A stretch of DNA of 64,000 nt from Corynebacterium sp. HMSC04H06 (GTDB lineage: Bacteria > Actinomycetota > Actinomycetes > Mycobacteriales > Mycobacteriaceae): contig NZ_KV823434.1 of the NCBI RefSeq assembly GCF_001815935.1, forward strand, positions 1-64,000, read 5' to 3'. Both the position numbers and the translations under genes were made by a program. The stretch's first letter is position 1; every line of letters starts with the position of its first letter. Of this stretch, positions 18,339 through 27,123 are shown piece by piece. The notes under the pieces are model-generated. The model was given only the letters and a program-made list of their open reading frames with translations, was not told the origin of the DNA and ran no database searches.

Positions 18339-20054
18339 TTAGAACCTCCCGTCCACCGCGTGCTGGGTGCCGTCCGCATAGACCCGCACGGGCCCGTCAC
18401 GGGCCGGGTAGAGCACCGGGATATGGTCCTGCGTTCGGGTGGACCGGTCCGCCGCGGCGCCCTCGCCGGACAAGACCACGATCACCTGCGTGCCGGGCGG
18501 GACCGGATCGATGTCGTCGTCCGTGTCCACCACGTGCGCGCGCAGGCCGGTCAGGTCGACCTCCGGGGCGCTGGTGTGCAAGCGCGCTCCGCCCCGGGCC
18601 TGAATCCAGGCGGGCGCATACCCCAGAGAACCCGCAAGCCCCAGCACCCCTGCGAGGCTCAGCACCAGCGTGACCGTCAGCCGCGGCCGGTGGAAGAGGA
18701 AACCGGCCACGACCCACCCGTAAACCAGCGTGACCGCCACCGGGCCCACAGCCACCACCGCCAGGGGCAGGTCCCGCACCGCGTGTGCCACGGAGTTGAT
18801 CCACCACGTGCACGGCTCCACCACCTTGAGCAGCACACCCGCCAGCGGCGCCCCGATCCCCGGGATGTTGACCGCGATGGCGGCCAGCAGCCCCACCACA
18901 GTCACCGGCGCGGTGGCCGGGGCGACGGCCACGTTCGCCACGATGGAGACCACCGAGACCTCCCCGGCCATCAGCGCCACGATCGGGATGGTCACGATGT
19001 CGGCCGCCACCGCCACCGCGAAGGCCCGGGTCAGCAGGTCCGGCAGGCCGAGCGGGGCCAGCCAGCGGTAGAAGACCGGCTGCAGCGCCACAATCCCCGC
19101 CGTCGCCGCCACGGATAGGGCGAAGCCGTAGTTGACCGCCAACTCCGTGTCCCACCACAGCAGCCCGATGATCGCTAGGCACAGGCCGTGGACAGGTTCC
19201 ATGCGCGACGAGTTCACCACCGCCAACAGCCCCACCATGCCGGTCACGGCCGCACGCAGCACGGAAGGCTCCGCACCCACCAAGGTCACGAAGACTGCCA
19301 GCGCCCCGACCGCGCTCAGCACCTGTCCTAACGGCGACGCCCGCGCCCAGCGCGCCACGAGCGCGGCCGCGGCAGTGACCACCACGACGTTTGCCCCGGA
19401 GACCGCCGAGAGGTGGCTCAGGCCGGTCTCAATATACAGGGTGCGCTCGGCCGCGTCCTGCAGCCCCACGTCCCCCAGGACCATCCCGGGTAGCAGGCCC
19501 TGGCTGGCCGGCCCCACGGTATCCAGCACCACGGCCTGGAATTTCTCGGTCACCCCGGCGGCCCAACCCGCCCAGCCCTGCGGGGCGGCGACGGTAGTAA
19601 CCTCCCCGGTGACCACGACGTCGACCACCCCGGGGCGGTTCGACTCACTCACCGTGCCGTCTACGGCCACCCGCGTGCCCGCCGGCGGCGTGGCAAAGCC
19701 GGCACCCTCGGGAAGCGACTCACTAAAGACCGGCACCGCCCCCGGCACGCCCTCGACGTCCAGGCGCAGCAGCCACCCGCCGCTGTCCAGGGCCACCGGG
19801 GCCGATTGCAGCTCGCCTTCTAGCCGCCCGGTGGGCGCGAACGCCGCGGCGCGGGCCTGCCGCACCAGCGCGACCACCATCGCCACACCGCCGGTCGCCG
19901 CCACCACCAGCGCCTGACCGATGTGCCGGCGCAGCGCCGCAGCCACGACCACCGCTCCCACCACACCCAGGCCTACCAGCGGCCAGCCCAGCACTACGGC
20001 CAGGGTGGCTGCCCAGACGCTGGCGGCCGCGGGCACCAGGCGCAGCTCCCTCAC
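18339..20054 (-). CDS. comEC: ComEC-type DNA uptake channel (lacks the C-terminal hydrolase domain)
   Basis: A 571-residue polytopic membrane protein with the ComEC OB-like extracellular segment (about residues 75-165) and the competence helices, including ETGLSHLSAVSGANVVVVTA and EPSVLRAAVTGMVGL. ComEC carries single-stranded DNA across the membrane during transformation. Many ComEC proteins are about 750 residues with a C-terminal metallo-beta-lactamase-like domain. Here only about 90 residues follow the last helix and no HxHxDH motif is present. GTG 20054 overlaps the comEA stop by four bases. Whether this organism is naturally transformable is not shown by the sequence. Confidence 0.9.
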   Translation of the reverse strand: MRELRLVPAAASVWAATLAVVLGWPLVGLGVVGAVVVAAALRRHIGQALVVAATGGVAMVVALVRQARAAAFAPTGRLEGELQSAPVALDSGGWLLRLDVEGVPGAVPVFSESLPEGAGFATPPAGTRVAVDGTVSESNRPGVVDVVVTGEVTTVAAPQGWAGWAAGVTEKFQAVVLDTVGPASQGLLPGMVLGDVGLQDAAERTLYIETGLSHLSAVSGANVVVVTAAAALVARWARASPLGQVLSAVGALAVFVTLVGAEPSVLRAAVTGMVGLLAVVNSSRMEPVHGLCLAIIGLLWWDTELAVNYGFALSVAATAGIVALQPVFYRWLAPLGLPDLLTRAFAVAVAADIVTIPIVALMAGEVSVVSIVANVAVAPATAPVTVVGLLAAIAVNIPGIGAPLAGVLLKVVEPCTWWINSVAHAVRDLPLAVVAVGPVAVTLVYGWVVAGFLFHRPRLTVTLVLSLAGVLGLAGSLGYAPAWIQARGGARLHTSAPEVDLTGLRAHVVDTDDDIDPVPPGTQVIVVLSGEGAAADRSTRTQDHIPVLYPARDGPVRVYADGTQHAVDGRF

Positions 20055-20827
20055 ACGGTCACCTGCCCTTCCAGCTGCGCGAACTTCGCCGGCCCGATCC
20101 CGCTGACCTCCAGCAGCTGGTCCACCGCGCTGAACCCGCCGATGCTGTCGCGGTAGTCCACGATGGCCGCGGCGGTGACCTCCCCCACCCCGCTGAGGGA
20201 CTGCAGCTCGCTGGCGCTGGCGGTGTTGATATTCACCGCCCCGCCGGCGGCCCCCGAGGAGCCGCCGCCACCGTCGCCGGTGCCATCCCCGCTCTGGAGG
20301 CCGCCGGGCTCCACGGGGGTCTCGCCGGGGCCGACCACGTGGATCTGCTGGGCGTCCTGGAGTACCTGCGCGTGATTGACCTGCGCCAGGTCTGCCTCCG
20401 GGAGCGGGCCGGCGGCGGCGAGCGCATCCGCTACCCGCGCGCCCGGCTCCAGCGTGACCAACCCGGGCCGGGCGACCTTGCCGACCACGGAGACCACCAC
20501 CGGGCCCGTAGTCGGCGCGGCGTGCTCAGTTGCGGCAGCACCCGCCCCGCCGGCCTCAGCCGGATGGCCACTTAGCGCCAGGTTGGATTCTTCTATCTCG
20601 GGTCCTCCCTCCTGCCAGGCCAGGTGCGCCTCCTCGGCCGGGTCGTCCCGCAAGGCGGTGCAGCCCACCCACACCACCAGGCCAAGGATGAGCAAGACGC
20701 CCAAAACGGCGGCGGGGGCGACGGGAATGCGGAACCGGGGAGCCGGGAAGGACACGTCCATCAGCTCCTCGGTCCCGGTGGGCCGGGTCAGTTCCTTTAG
20801 TCTATCGCTCAAATGCGGTGCGCTCAT
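20051..20827 (-). CDS. comEA: ComEA-type membrane DNA receptor
   Basis: A 258-residue protein: a cytoplasmic N-terminus, one membrane helix (about residues 36-57), a linker, an SLBB domain (VVVSVVGKVARPGLVTL onward) and a C-terminal pair of helix-hairpin-helix motifs (VNINTASASELQSLSGVG and LLEVSGIGPAKFAQL). ComEA binds double-stranded DNA outside the membrane and hands it to ComEC. ATG 20827 is chosen because a TAGTCT hexamer (20835-20840) ends seven bases upstream; the frame extends to 20890 but that part is not conserved in character. Operon: comEA-comEC-holA. Confidence 0.93.
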   Translation of the reverse strand: MSAPHLSDRLKELTRPTGTEELMDVSFPAPRFRIPVAPAAVLGVLLILGLVVWVGCTALRDDPAEEAHLAWQEGGPEIEESNLALSGHPAEAGGAGAAATEHAAPTTGPVVVSVVGKVARPGLVTLEPGARVADALAAAGPLPEADLAQVNHAQVLQDAQQIHVVGPGETPVEPGGLQSGDGTGDGGGGSSGAAGGAVNINTASASELQSLSGVGEVTAAAIVDYRDSIGGFSAVDQLLEVSGIGPAKFAQLEGQVTV

Positions 20828-20997
20828 GCCGCCGAGACTAAAGTGCCACCGACGGAAAGGGAAGGGATTTTCCCTGCACACCGGCCACAAACCGGAATTT
20901 AACCCTAACCCATAATGGAGTTTTTATTGGTTACTCGCAATGGTCCCATCGAGGCACGAAAAATTTCGTCCTCGTTGGCTACATTGCTGTCTAGCGG

Positions 20998-21882
20998 CTA
21001 TTGCTCGCGCTGATGGCGGGCGGCGAAGGTGCCCAAAGGGTTCTTCGGCTTCGGGGCCGAGACCGGGGTTTCGGTGGCAAAGACCGCAGAGACCCCGATG
21101 GCGCCGGAACCGACGTGCACGGATAGCACCCCGCCCAGCGGGAGCAGCATGAAGGACGAGCCCTCCGGTAAGGCCCCATCCAGCAGATCCTGGAGGCGCT
21201 CAGCGGCCTCCTCGTCGCCGTTGTGCTGAATGGCCACGAAGGCGGGCTCGCCCCCGGCGCGCTCGACGGCCAGCTCCACCAGCTTGGTAAAGGCCTTGGT
21301 CTGCGTGCGGGTCTTGCCCACTAGGTCCACCTTGCCGTGGACGAGCTCCATGATGGGCTTGGTGGCCAGCAGCGCGGTCGAGAGCATGGCGGTGGCGGTG
21401 GACATGCGCCCGGAGCGGCGCAGATCGTCTGTGCTGGACAGGTAGACCCAGGTATTGGAGCGCGCCAGCGTGTCCTCGGCCGCGGCCCGGCACTCCGCCA
21501 GGTCCGCGCCGTCTTGGGCCAGCCGCGCGGCCGCCATGACCGCCGCGCCCATGCTCATGCCGGTGGAGCCGGAGTCAATGACCGCCAGGGCATCGGCAGC
21601 AAAGGCACCGGAGGCCGTCACGGCGGAAGAATACGTCGAGGACAGTTCCTTCGACAGGTGGATAGCCAACACGGCTTCCTCCCCGCCGGCGGCGGCCGCG
21701 CGCTCCATCTGGCGGCCGTAGAAAGCCGCGAGCTCAATCGCACTGACCCCGGAGGTGGACTGCTCGGTGCCGTCCTTGCCCTCGCCGTCCATGACGTGGA
21801 GCTCGATAACACCAATGCCCAGCTCCGCCACGATCTCCTCCGGCAGCCCGGCCGAGGAATCCGTAACTACGCGTACCGCCAC
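20998..21882 (-). CDS. DegV family fatty-acid binding protein
   Basis: A 294-residue DegV protein with the N-terminal VVTDSSAGLP motif (fatty-acid carboxylate binding) and the typical STGMSMGAAVMAAARLA central segment. DegV/FakB-like proteins bind a fatty acid and can present it to a kinase; no kinase partner lies here. It ends the nadD-rsfS-gpgP-degV unit: its GTG start overlaps the gpgP stop (TAGTG). The last 20 residues (PVSAPKPKNPLGTFAARHQREQ) form a short basic tail. Confidence 0.9.
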   Translation of the reverse strand: MAVRVVTDSSAGLPEEIVAELGIGVIELHVMDGEGKDGTEQSTSGVSAIELAAFYGRQMERAAAAGGEEAVLAIHLSKELSSTYSSAVTASGAFAADALAVIDSGSTGMSMGAAVMAAARLAQDGADLAECRAAAEDTLARSNTWVYLSSTDDLRRSGRMSTATAMLSTALLATKPIMELVHGKVDLVGKTRTQTKAFTKLVELAVERAGGEPAFVAIQHNGDEEAAERLQDLLDGALPEGSSFMLLPLGGVLSVHVGSGAIGVSAVFATETPVSAPKPKNPLGTFAARHQREQ

Positions 21883-22580
21883 TAGATATCAGCCCCGCCG
21901 TCGCCGGCGACGCGCCCTCCCATGTTCCAGCCGTCGAAGTACCACGTGGCCTTGGCCGGCTGGGCGGGATCAAAGTGCACGGGGGCGAGCGGACGTGCGG
22001 CGTCGAAGACCGGGCGGGCGGTCAACTGCGCCCAGTGAGTGTTCTGCAGCCCGGACAGCGTGCCGTACTGGCGGTGCTCCAGGCCGAGCAGGTGGCAGGT
22101 CAGCGCCGCGATGGCCCCGCCGTGGGCCACCACCAGCAGCGCCTGACCGTTCCAGTCCTGGAACGACTCCATGAGCTCGTCGATGACCGGGCGGGCGCGC
22201 TCGGCCACCTGCACGCGGGATTCACCCTCCGGCGGGGCCCAGGTGGCGTCGTGGCGCCAGAGGGCGCGGGCGCCGGGGAACTGCTCGTCCACCTCGGCGG
22301 AGCTCATCCCCTGCCAGTTGCCCAGGTTGGTCTCCCGCAGGCGCGAATCGGTCTGGTAGTCCAGCCCCAAGGCCTCGCCGACCACGCGGGCGGTCTCCGC
22401 CGCGCGGCGCAGGTCCGAGGCGACGATCTTGGCCACTCCCTCACCGCGCAGCAACTCGCCGGCCGCCCGGGCTTGGGCATAGCCGATTTCGGACAGGTCC
22501 GTATCCAGGTGCCCCTGCATGCGGCCCGTGGCGTTATAGGTGGTCTGTCCGTGGCGTATGAGGATCAGGCGGCGGCTCAT
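21882..22580 (-). CDS. gpgP: Histidine phosphatase, probable glucosyl-3-phosphoglycerate phosphatase
   Basis: A 232-residue phosphoglycerate-mutase-like phosphatase. The catalytic RHG is at residues 9-11 (LILIRHGQTTYN) and a second-half histidine in LLVVAHGGAIAAL. I chose ATG 22580, which places RHG ten residues in, as normal; the open frame upstream overlaps rsfS. The position directly after rsfS and nadD matches Mycobacterium Rv2419c (GpgP), which dephosphorylates glucosyl-3-phosphoglycerate in methylglucose lipopolysaccharide synthesis. The function is thus inferred from synteny; the fold itself is certain. Confidence 0.82.
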   Translation of the reverse strand: MSRRLILIRHGQTTYNATGRMQGHLDTDLSEIGYAQARAAGELLRGEGVAKIVASDLRRAAETARVVGEALGLDYQTDSRLRETNLGNWQGMSSAEVDEQFPGARALWRHDATWAPPEGESRVQVAERARPVIDELMESFQDWNGQALLVVAHGGAIAALTCHLLGLEHRQYGTLSGLQNTHWAQLTARPVFDAARPLAPVHFDPAQPAKATWYFDGWNMGGRVAGDGGADI

Positions 22581-22594
22581 GATGGTGCGGCTAC

Positions 22595-23065
22595 CTAAAT
22601 CTCTTCGTCTTCGCCCGGGGCCTTGTCGGCCAGCGGGAGGTCGGCGACGGATTCCGCCTCGCGCGGGTTGACCTCGTCGGCCCACTGGCCGGGGCACTGC
22701 GGAGCCTCGACGCCGGGGATCTCCACCAGCGGGCAGTCGTGGTAGAGGCGGTCGAGGCCGTAGTGGTCCCGCTCGCCCTCGCGCTGGACGTGGACGACCA
22801 CATTGCCGTAGTCCAGCAGCACCCAGCGGTTTTCCCGGTTGCCTTCGCGGCGCTTCGGCTCACAGCCGGCCGCGGTCATCTCGTCTTCGATCTCGTCGAC
22901 GATGGAGCGCACCTGGCGCTCGTTATCGGCGGAGGCGATCACGAAGACCTCGGTGACCGCCAGCACGTCGGAGACGTCGATAGCGGCGATGTTGCCGCCC
23001 AACTTCTCCTGGGCAGCGCGCGCGGCTACCTCGGCCATGCTCCGGGCTACGTCAGTAATAGACAA
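22595..23065 (-). CDS. rsfS: Ribosomal silencing factor RsfS
   Basis: A 156-residue RsfS (DUF143) protein, with ERQVRSIVDEIEDEM, GNRENRWVLLDYGNVVVHV and YGLDRLYHDCPLVEI all typical. RsfS binds L14 and blocks 30S-50S joining when nutrients run low. The acidic tail of about 35 residues is longer than in the shortest family members. TTG 23065 is used as start, with a GAAGGA about nine bases upstream. It lies between nadD and gpgP as in mycobacteria. Confidence 0.95.
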   Translation of the reverse strand: MSITDVARSMAEVAARAAQEKLGGNIAAIDVSDVLAVTEVFVIASADNERQVRSIVDEIEDEMTAAGCEPKRREGNRENRWVLLDYGNVVVHVQREGERDHYGLDRLYHDCPLVEIPGVEAPQCPGQWADEVNPREAESVADLPLADKAPGEDEEI

Positions 23066-23165
23066 TGCGGGAAATCCTTCAACAAATTCTGCAGGCGTTA
23101 ACTTCTACCAATAATCGATACTAGTGTCCCACGTTTTCGGCCATTTTCCTACTCGCGGCGCGCTG

Positions 23166-23777
23166 CTAGAGCGGCTGATCGGGGTTGATGCGGTAGAGAT
23201 TGTTCTTGGCAATATATTGCACTACCCCATCCGGAACCAAATACCACACCGGCCGGCTGGCGGCAGCGCGCTCACGGCAATCGGTCGAGGAAATCGCCAT
23301 CGCGGGGATCTCCACCAACTCTATCCCCTGCCGCGACTCGCGGGGCAGCATTTTGTCGGTCAGCTCGTAGCCCGGGCGCGTCACGCCGACGAACCGGGCC
23401 ATCTGCAGCATCTTCTCCCAGTCCCGCCAGCTCATGATCGAGCTGAGCGCGTCCGCGCCGGTGATGAAGAACAGCTCGGACTCCGGATAGAACTCCCGCA
23501 GGTCCTGGAGCGTGTCGATGGTATAGGTCAGCCCCTCGCGGTCGATGTCCACGCGGGAGACGGTAAACCGCGGGTTGGAGGCGGTAGCCACCACCGTCAT
23601 CAGGTAGCGGTGCTCGGCAGGGGTTACCTGCCGGTCCTCCTTCTGCCAGGGATGCCCGGTGGGCACGAAGACCACCTGGTCCAGCTGGAAGCGGTGCGCT
23701 ACCTCGCTCGCGGCCACCAAGTGGCCGTGGTGGATGGGATCGAAGGTCCCTCCCATAATCCCTATTCGGTTGCTCAT
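23166..23777 (-). CDS. nadD: Nicotinate-nucleotide adenylyltransferase
   Basis: A 203-residue NadD with the nucleotidyltransferase motif [12 protein letters not shown] at the N-terminus and the C-terminal SSTDCRER motif (ISSTxxR type). It adenylylates nicotinate mononucleotide in NAD synthesis. A TATACT -10 (23786-23791) ends eight bases before ATG 23777, just past the end of proA, so nadD likely opens its own leaderless transcript leading into rsfS-gpgP-degV. Confidence 0.97.
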   Translation of the reverse strand: MSNRIGIMGGTFDPIHHGHLVAASEVAHRFQLDQVVFVPTGHPWQKEDRQVTPAEHRYLMTVVATASNPRFTVSRVDIDREGLTYTIDTLQDLREFYPESELFFITGADALSSIMSWRDWEKMLQMARFVGVTRPGYELTDKMLPRESRQGIELVEIPAMAISSTDCRERAAASRPVWYLVPDGVVQYIAKNNLYRINPDQPL

Positions 23778-23799
23778 GGATGGCTAGTATACGTCCCGG

Positions 23800-25098
23800 C
23801 TAGGGGCGGGTGTGGCCGTTGCCCTGCAGCACCCACTTGGTAGAGGTCAACTCCGGCAGGGCCATGGGGCCGCGCGCGTGCAGCTTCTGCGTGGAGATTC
23901 CGATCTCCGCCCCCATGCCGTAAACCTCGCCGTCGGTAAAGGCGGTCGAGGCATTGAGCATGACCGCGGCAGCGTCGACCTCGTTGGCAAAGCGCAGCAG
24001 GACGTCTGCGTCCTGAGCGGCGATGGCCTCGGTGTGGCCGGTGGAATAGCGGCGGATGTGCTCGATGGCCCCGTCGATACCGTCGACGACCCTGGCGCAG
24101 ATGTCCATCGACAGGGATTCGTCCGCCCAGTCCTCCTCGCTGGCCTGCACCGCGCCCTCGACGCCGAGTGCGGCCAGCTCCTCGGTGTCGCCGTGGATGG
24201 TCACCCCGGCGTCCTGGAGGGCCTGGATGACGCGGAGCTGATCCGCGGCGGGCAGGGCGGCATCCACCAGCACGCATTCAGTGGAGTTGCACACCGAGGT
24301 CCGCCGGGTCTTGCCGTTGATGACCATGGCGACGGCCTTGTCCAGGTCCGCGGAGGCGTCGACGTAGAAGTGGCAGTTGCCGGTGCCGGTCTCGATGGTC
24401 GGCACGGTAGCGCCCGTGACCACGGCGTTAATCAGTCCGGCACCCCCACGCGGGATGACCAGATCGACCAGGCCACGGGCGGTAATCAGGTCCTGGACCG
24501 AGCCGCGGGTCTCACACGGCAACAGCTGGACCCCGGCGCGCGGCAGGCCGGCCGCCTCCAGGGTGGACTGCAGGATCTCCACCAGCTTCTCGTTGGAGTT
24601 GCGGGCCGACTTCGAGCCGCGCAGCAGCGGCACGTTGCCGGACTTTAAGGCCAGGCCGAAGGCATCCACGGTGACGTTCGGGCGGGCTTCGTAGACCATG
24701 CCCATAACCCCTAGCGGCACGCGGACCTGGCGCATCTGAATGCCGTTGTCCATGGTGCGGCCCTGCACGATCTCCCCCACCGGATCCTGCAGACCGGCCA
24801 CCTGGTTGAGGCCGTCCGCGATGCCGGCGACGCGGTCAGCGTCCAGGCTCAGGCGGTCGATGAGCGAATCCGACATGCCCGCCCTACGGCCGGCGTCGAT
24901 GTCCTTCTGGTTGGCCGCGAGGATCTCCTCGGTGGCCGCGCTTAAGTCCTTCGCCGCCTGCCGCAGGATCTCGTTCTTCTGCGGGGTGGTCAGCTGCGCG
25001 ATCTGCGCGGCGATGTCCTTGGCCGCGCGGGCCTTGGTCAGCACCTCGTCTCGCTCGGCTTGGCGTTCTGGGCTCAGTTCATCCGTAGATTGAGTCAT
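23800..25098 (-). CDS. proA: Gamma-glutamyl phosphate reductase
   Basis: A 432-residue ProA of standard length, an aldehyde-dehydrogenase-fold enzyme with the catalytic cysteine in TSVCNSTECVLVD and the conserved PLGVMGMVYEARPNVTVDAFGLALKSGN region. It converts gamma-glutamyl phosphate to glutamate semialdehyde, the second step of proline synthesis. ATG 25098 is chosen because TACACT (25106-25111) ends seven bases upstream, a likely leaderless start. An upstream in-frame start at 25131 would lie before that hexamer. proB lies 2 kb upstream beyond two dehydrogenase genes. Confidence 0.97.
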   Translation of the reverse strand: MTQSTDELSPERQAERDEVLTKARAAKDIAAQIAQLTTPQKNEILRQAAKDLSAATEEILAANQKDIDAGRRAGMSDSLIDRLSLDADRVAGIADGLNQVAGLQDPVGEIVQGRTMDNGIQMRQVRVPLGVMGMVYEARPNVTVDAFGLALKSGNVPLLRGSKSARNSNEKLVEILQSTLEAAGLPRAGVQLLPCETRGSVQDLITARGLVDLVIPRGGAGLINAVVTGATVPTIETGTGNCHFYVDASADLDKAVAMVINGKTRRTSVCNSTECVLVDAALPAADQLRVIQALQDAGVTIHGDTEELAALGVEGAVQASEEDWADESLSMDICARVVDGIDGAIEHIRRYSTGHTEAIAAQDADVLLRFANEVDAAAVMLNASTAFTDGEVYGMGAEIGISTQKLHARGPMALPELTSTKWVLQGNGHTRP

Positions 25099-25192
25099 GC
25101 GTCCCAGTGTACGTAAACCCCCGCCGCTCATCCCCCGGATTGATGCACTGGGTCACACGTGCGCGCTCGCCTGCGGGCGGTTATCCGCAGCG

Positions 25193-26119
25193 TTAATAGC
25201 CGGCGTCGACGTCGACCTCGGTGGGCAGGCTGCCGTCCTGGGCGAAGGCCCGGGCCACGGTAACGGTGTGGGCGCCGCTGCGTTTTTTGACCGAATAGGG
25301 CGGGTTGGCCACGTGTGGGGTGATGACCACCTGCGGCATCTCCCACAGCGGGTGCCCGTCCGGCAGCGGTTCCGGGTCGGTCACGTCTAGGCCGGCGCCG
25401 GCGATGCTGCCCTCACGCAGGGCCTTAACCAACGCATCCGTGTCCACGAGGGGACCGCGGCCAACGTTGATGACCACGGCGTGCTCCGGCATCTGCTCCA
25501 GGGCGCGGCTGTCCACCACGTGGTGGGTCTCGTCCGTCAGCGGCAGCAGCAGCACGAAGTAGTCCGCCGCCGGCCAGACCTTATCCATTTGCCCGGTCGG
25601 GATGGTGCGGTCCGCGCCCGGCACGTGCTTGCCGCTGCGGTTGACCGCGATGATCTCCGGGCCAAACCCGCGCAGCATCTCGATCAGCCGCGCGCCGATG
25701 CCGCCGGCGCCGACGATGGCGACCGTCTTGTCCTCAAAGAGGAAGGAGGTGTGCGCCTCCACCTCGTCGCGGTTGTCCCAGGTCGAACCCACGCGGCGGT
25801 GGGCGTGCAGCTGCGCGAGCAGCAGGGCGATGGCGGATTCGGCCACGGTCTCATCGTAGAGCCCGGCCGCGTTCGACCAGCGCGTGCCGCAGGTGCGGGT
25901 CAGCTCGCGCATCTGCGGCAGCAGCGCGTCCACGCCGGCAAAAGGCAGCTGCACGAAGCCGAGGGACTCCGGCAGGCTCTCCGGCAGATCGTCGGCGCCG
26001 CCGGTGAAGAACAGGAAGTCGGCCTGCCCCAGCTGCTCCATGCCCAGCTGGGTGAAACCGGCCTCGTCGAAGGCGGCTTGGGCGGCTTCCCAGCGCTGCG
26101 GGTACATCACGTATTTCAT
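25193..26119 (-). CDS. D-isomer-specific 2-hydroxyacid dehydrogenase, copy 1
   Basis: A 308-residue NAD(P)-dependent 2-hydroxyacid dehydrogenase. Nucleotide-binding glycines in VAIVGAGGIGARLIEML, the catalytic arginine in VINVGRGPLVDTDAL, the glutamate in VTDPEPLPDGHPLW and the histidine in ITPHVANPP. It lies between proB and proA, where C. glutamicum has the single gene called unkdh. It is a clear paralogue of the gene immediately upstream (3 bases away): both start MKYxMxPxxWE and end with an AGY tail. The substrate is unknown and no link to proline synthesis has been shown. Confidence 0.88.
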   Translation of the reverse strand: MKYVMYPQRWEAAQAAFDEAGFTQLGMEQLGQADFLFFTGGADDLPESLPESLGFVQLPFAGVDALLPQMRELTRTCGTRWSNAAGLYDETVAESAIALLLAQLHAHRRVGSTWDNRDEVEAHTSFLFEDKTVAIVGAGGIGARLIEMLRGFGPEIIAVNRSGKHVPGADRTIPTGQMDKVWPAADYFVLLLPLTDETHHVVDSRALEQMPEHAVVINVGRGPLVDTDALVKALREGSIAGAGLDVTDPEPLPDGHPLWEMPQVVITPHVANPPYSVKKRSGAHTVTVARAFAQDGSLPTEVDVDAGY

Positions 26120-26122
26120 GGC

Positions 26123-27058
26123 TTAATAACCTGCTTCCGGGTTGACTTCGGTGGGCATGCGCTCACCGGCGGCGAAGGCCCGGGCGTTGGCGTCAAAGAC
26201 CGGGCCCATGTGGAAGCGCGCCACCCGCTGGGAGGCCGCGATGTGCGGGGTCATCGTGCAATTCGGCAGCGCGTAGAGCGGGTGCCCGTCCGGCAGCGGC
26301 TCTGGGTCCACGACCTCCAGGCCGGCGCCGGCGATGGTACCGTCTTGCAGCGCCTGCACCAGGTCGTCGGTCACCACCGTGGCCCCGCGGCCGACGTTGA
26401 CAAAGATGGCGCTAGGCTTCAGGCGGGCGAAGAAAGAGGCATCGATAAGCCCGTTCGTCTCCTGCGTTAGCGGCAGGATGTTCACCACGAAGTCGGCGCG
26501 GCCCCAGACCTCACCGGCCTCTTTAAGCGCAAAGGTCTCGTTAGCACCGGCGACCTCGCGGCCGGAATTATTCACGGCGATAACATGCAGGCCGAACGGG
26601 GCGAGCAGCTCAATCAGGCGCTTGCCGATGCCGCCCGCGCCCAGCACCACCACCGTCTTTGGCTCGCGGCCGGCCGGGCTGTAGAGCCACGCCTGCTGCT
26701 TGTCGAGCTGGCCGGCCACACTCCAGTCCGCGGCCAGCGCAAAGGCCTTGTGCTGGTGGGCCTGGGAGAGCAAAAGGCCCAGCGCGGACTCGGCGACCGG
26801 AGTGGCGAAGGCGCCGGCCGAATTCGCCCAGCGCAGCCCGCCTTCGCTAATCAGCCCGGCCTCGATGAGGCCCTCCACCCCTGTGAAGCAGTGCTGGATG
26901 AAGCCGATGTTGCCCGGCATATCCGGAATCTTGGCAGGGTTCGGCGTGGTGTTGATATACGCTTCCGCGTCCTCCAGCCGGTCGACGCGCTCGTGGCCAG
27001 CGGCGTCGATATCGGCGACCGTCTCTTCCCAAACGTAGGGGCCCATAAAATACTTCAT
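26123..27058 (-). CDS. D-isomer-specific 2-hydroxyacid dehydrogenase, copy 2
   Basis: A 311-residue paralogue of the following gene. It has glycine-rich VVLGAGGIGKRLIELL, FVNVGRGATVVTDDLV with the catalytic arginine, VVDPEPLPDGHPLY with the glutamate and MTPHIAASQR with the histidine. I start it at ATG 27058 (MKYFMGPYVWEE) to match its twin; an in-frame start nine bases earlier exists. The substrate-loop regions differ from copy 1 (for instance ANPPYSVKKRSG versus AASQRVARFHMG), so the two may use different acids. It is probably read with proB and copy 1. Confidence 0.88.
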   Translation of the reverse strand: MKYFMGPYVWEETVADIDAAGHERVDRLEDAEAYINTTPNPAKIPDMPGNIGFIQHCFTGVEGLIEAGLISEGGLRWANSAGAFATPVAESALGLLLSQAHQHKAFALAADWSVAGQLDKQQAWLYSPAGREPKTVVVLGAGGIGKRLIELLAPFGLHVIAVNNSGREVAGANETFALKEAGEVWGRADFVVNILPLTQETNGLIDASFFARLKPSAIFVNVGRGATVVTDDLVQALQDGTIAGAGLEVVDPEPLPDGHPLYALPNCTMTPHIAASQRVARFHMGPVFDANARAFAAGERMPTEVNPEAGY

Positions 27059-27123
27059 GGGCCCCACGCTACGCGACCGAGCCGCCGGCCGCGCCGCCTT
27101 GCGCGTTCTTTTTACCCTCCGTT

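Noticed and set aside
20950..20974. Eleven-pair hairpin with bulge between degV and comEA as a terminator
   Set aside because: The stem is real, but neither strand has a downstream T-run, so its function cannot be assigned.
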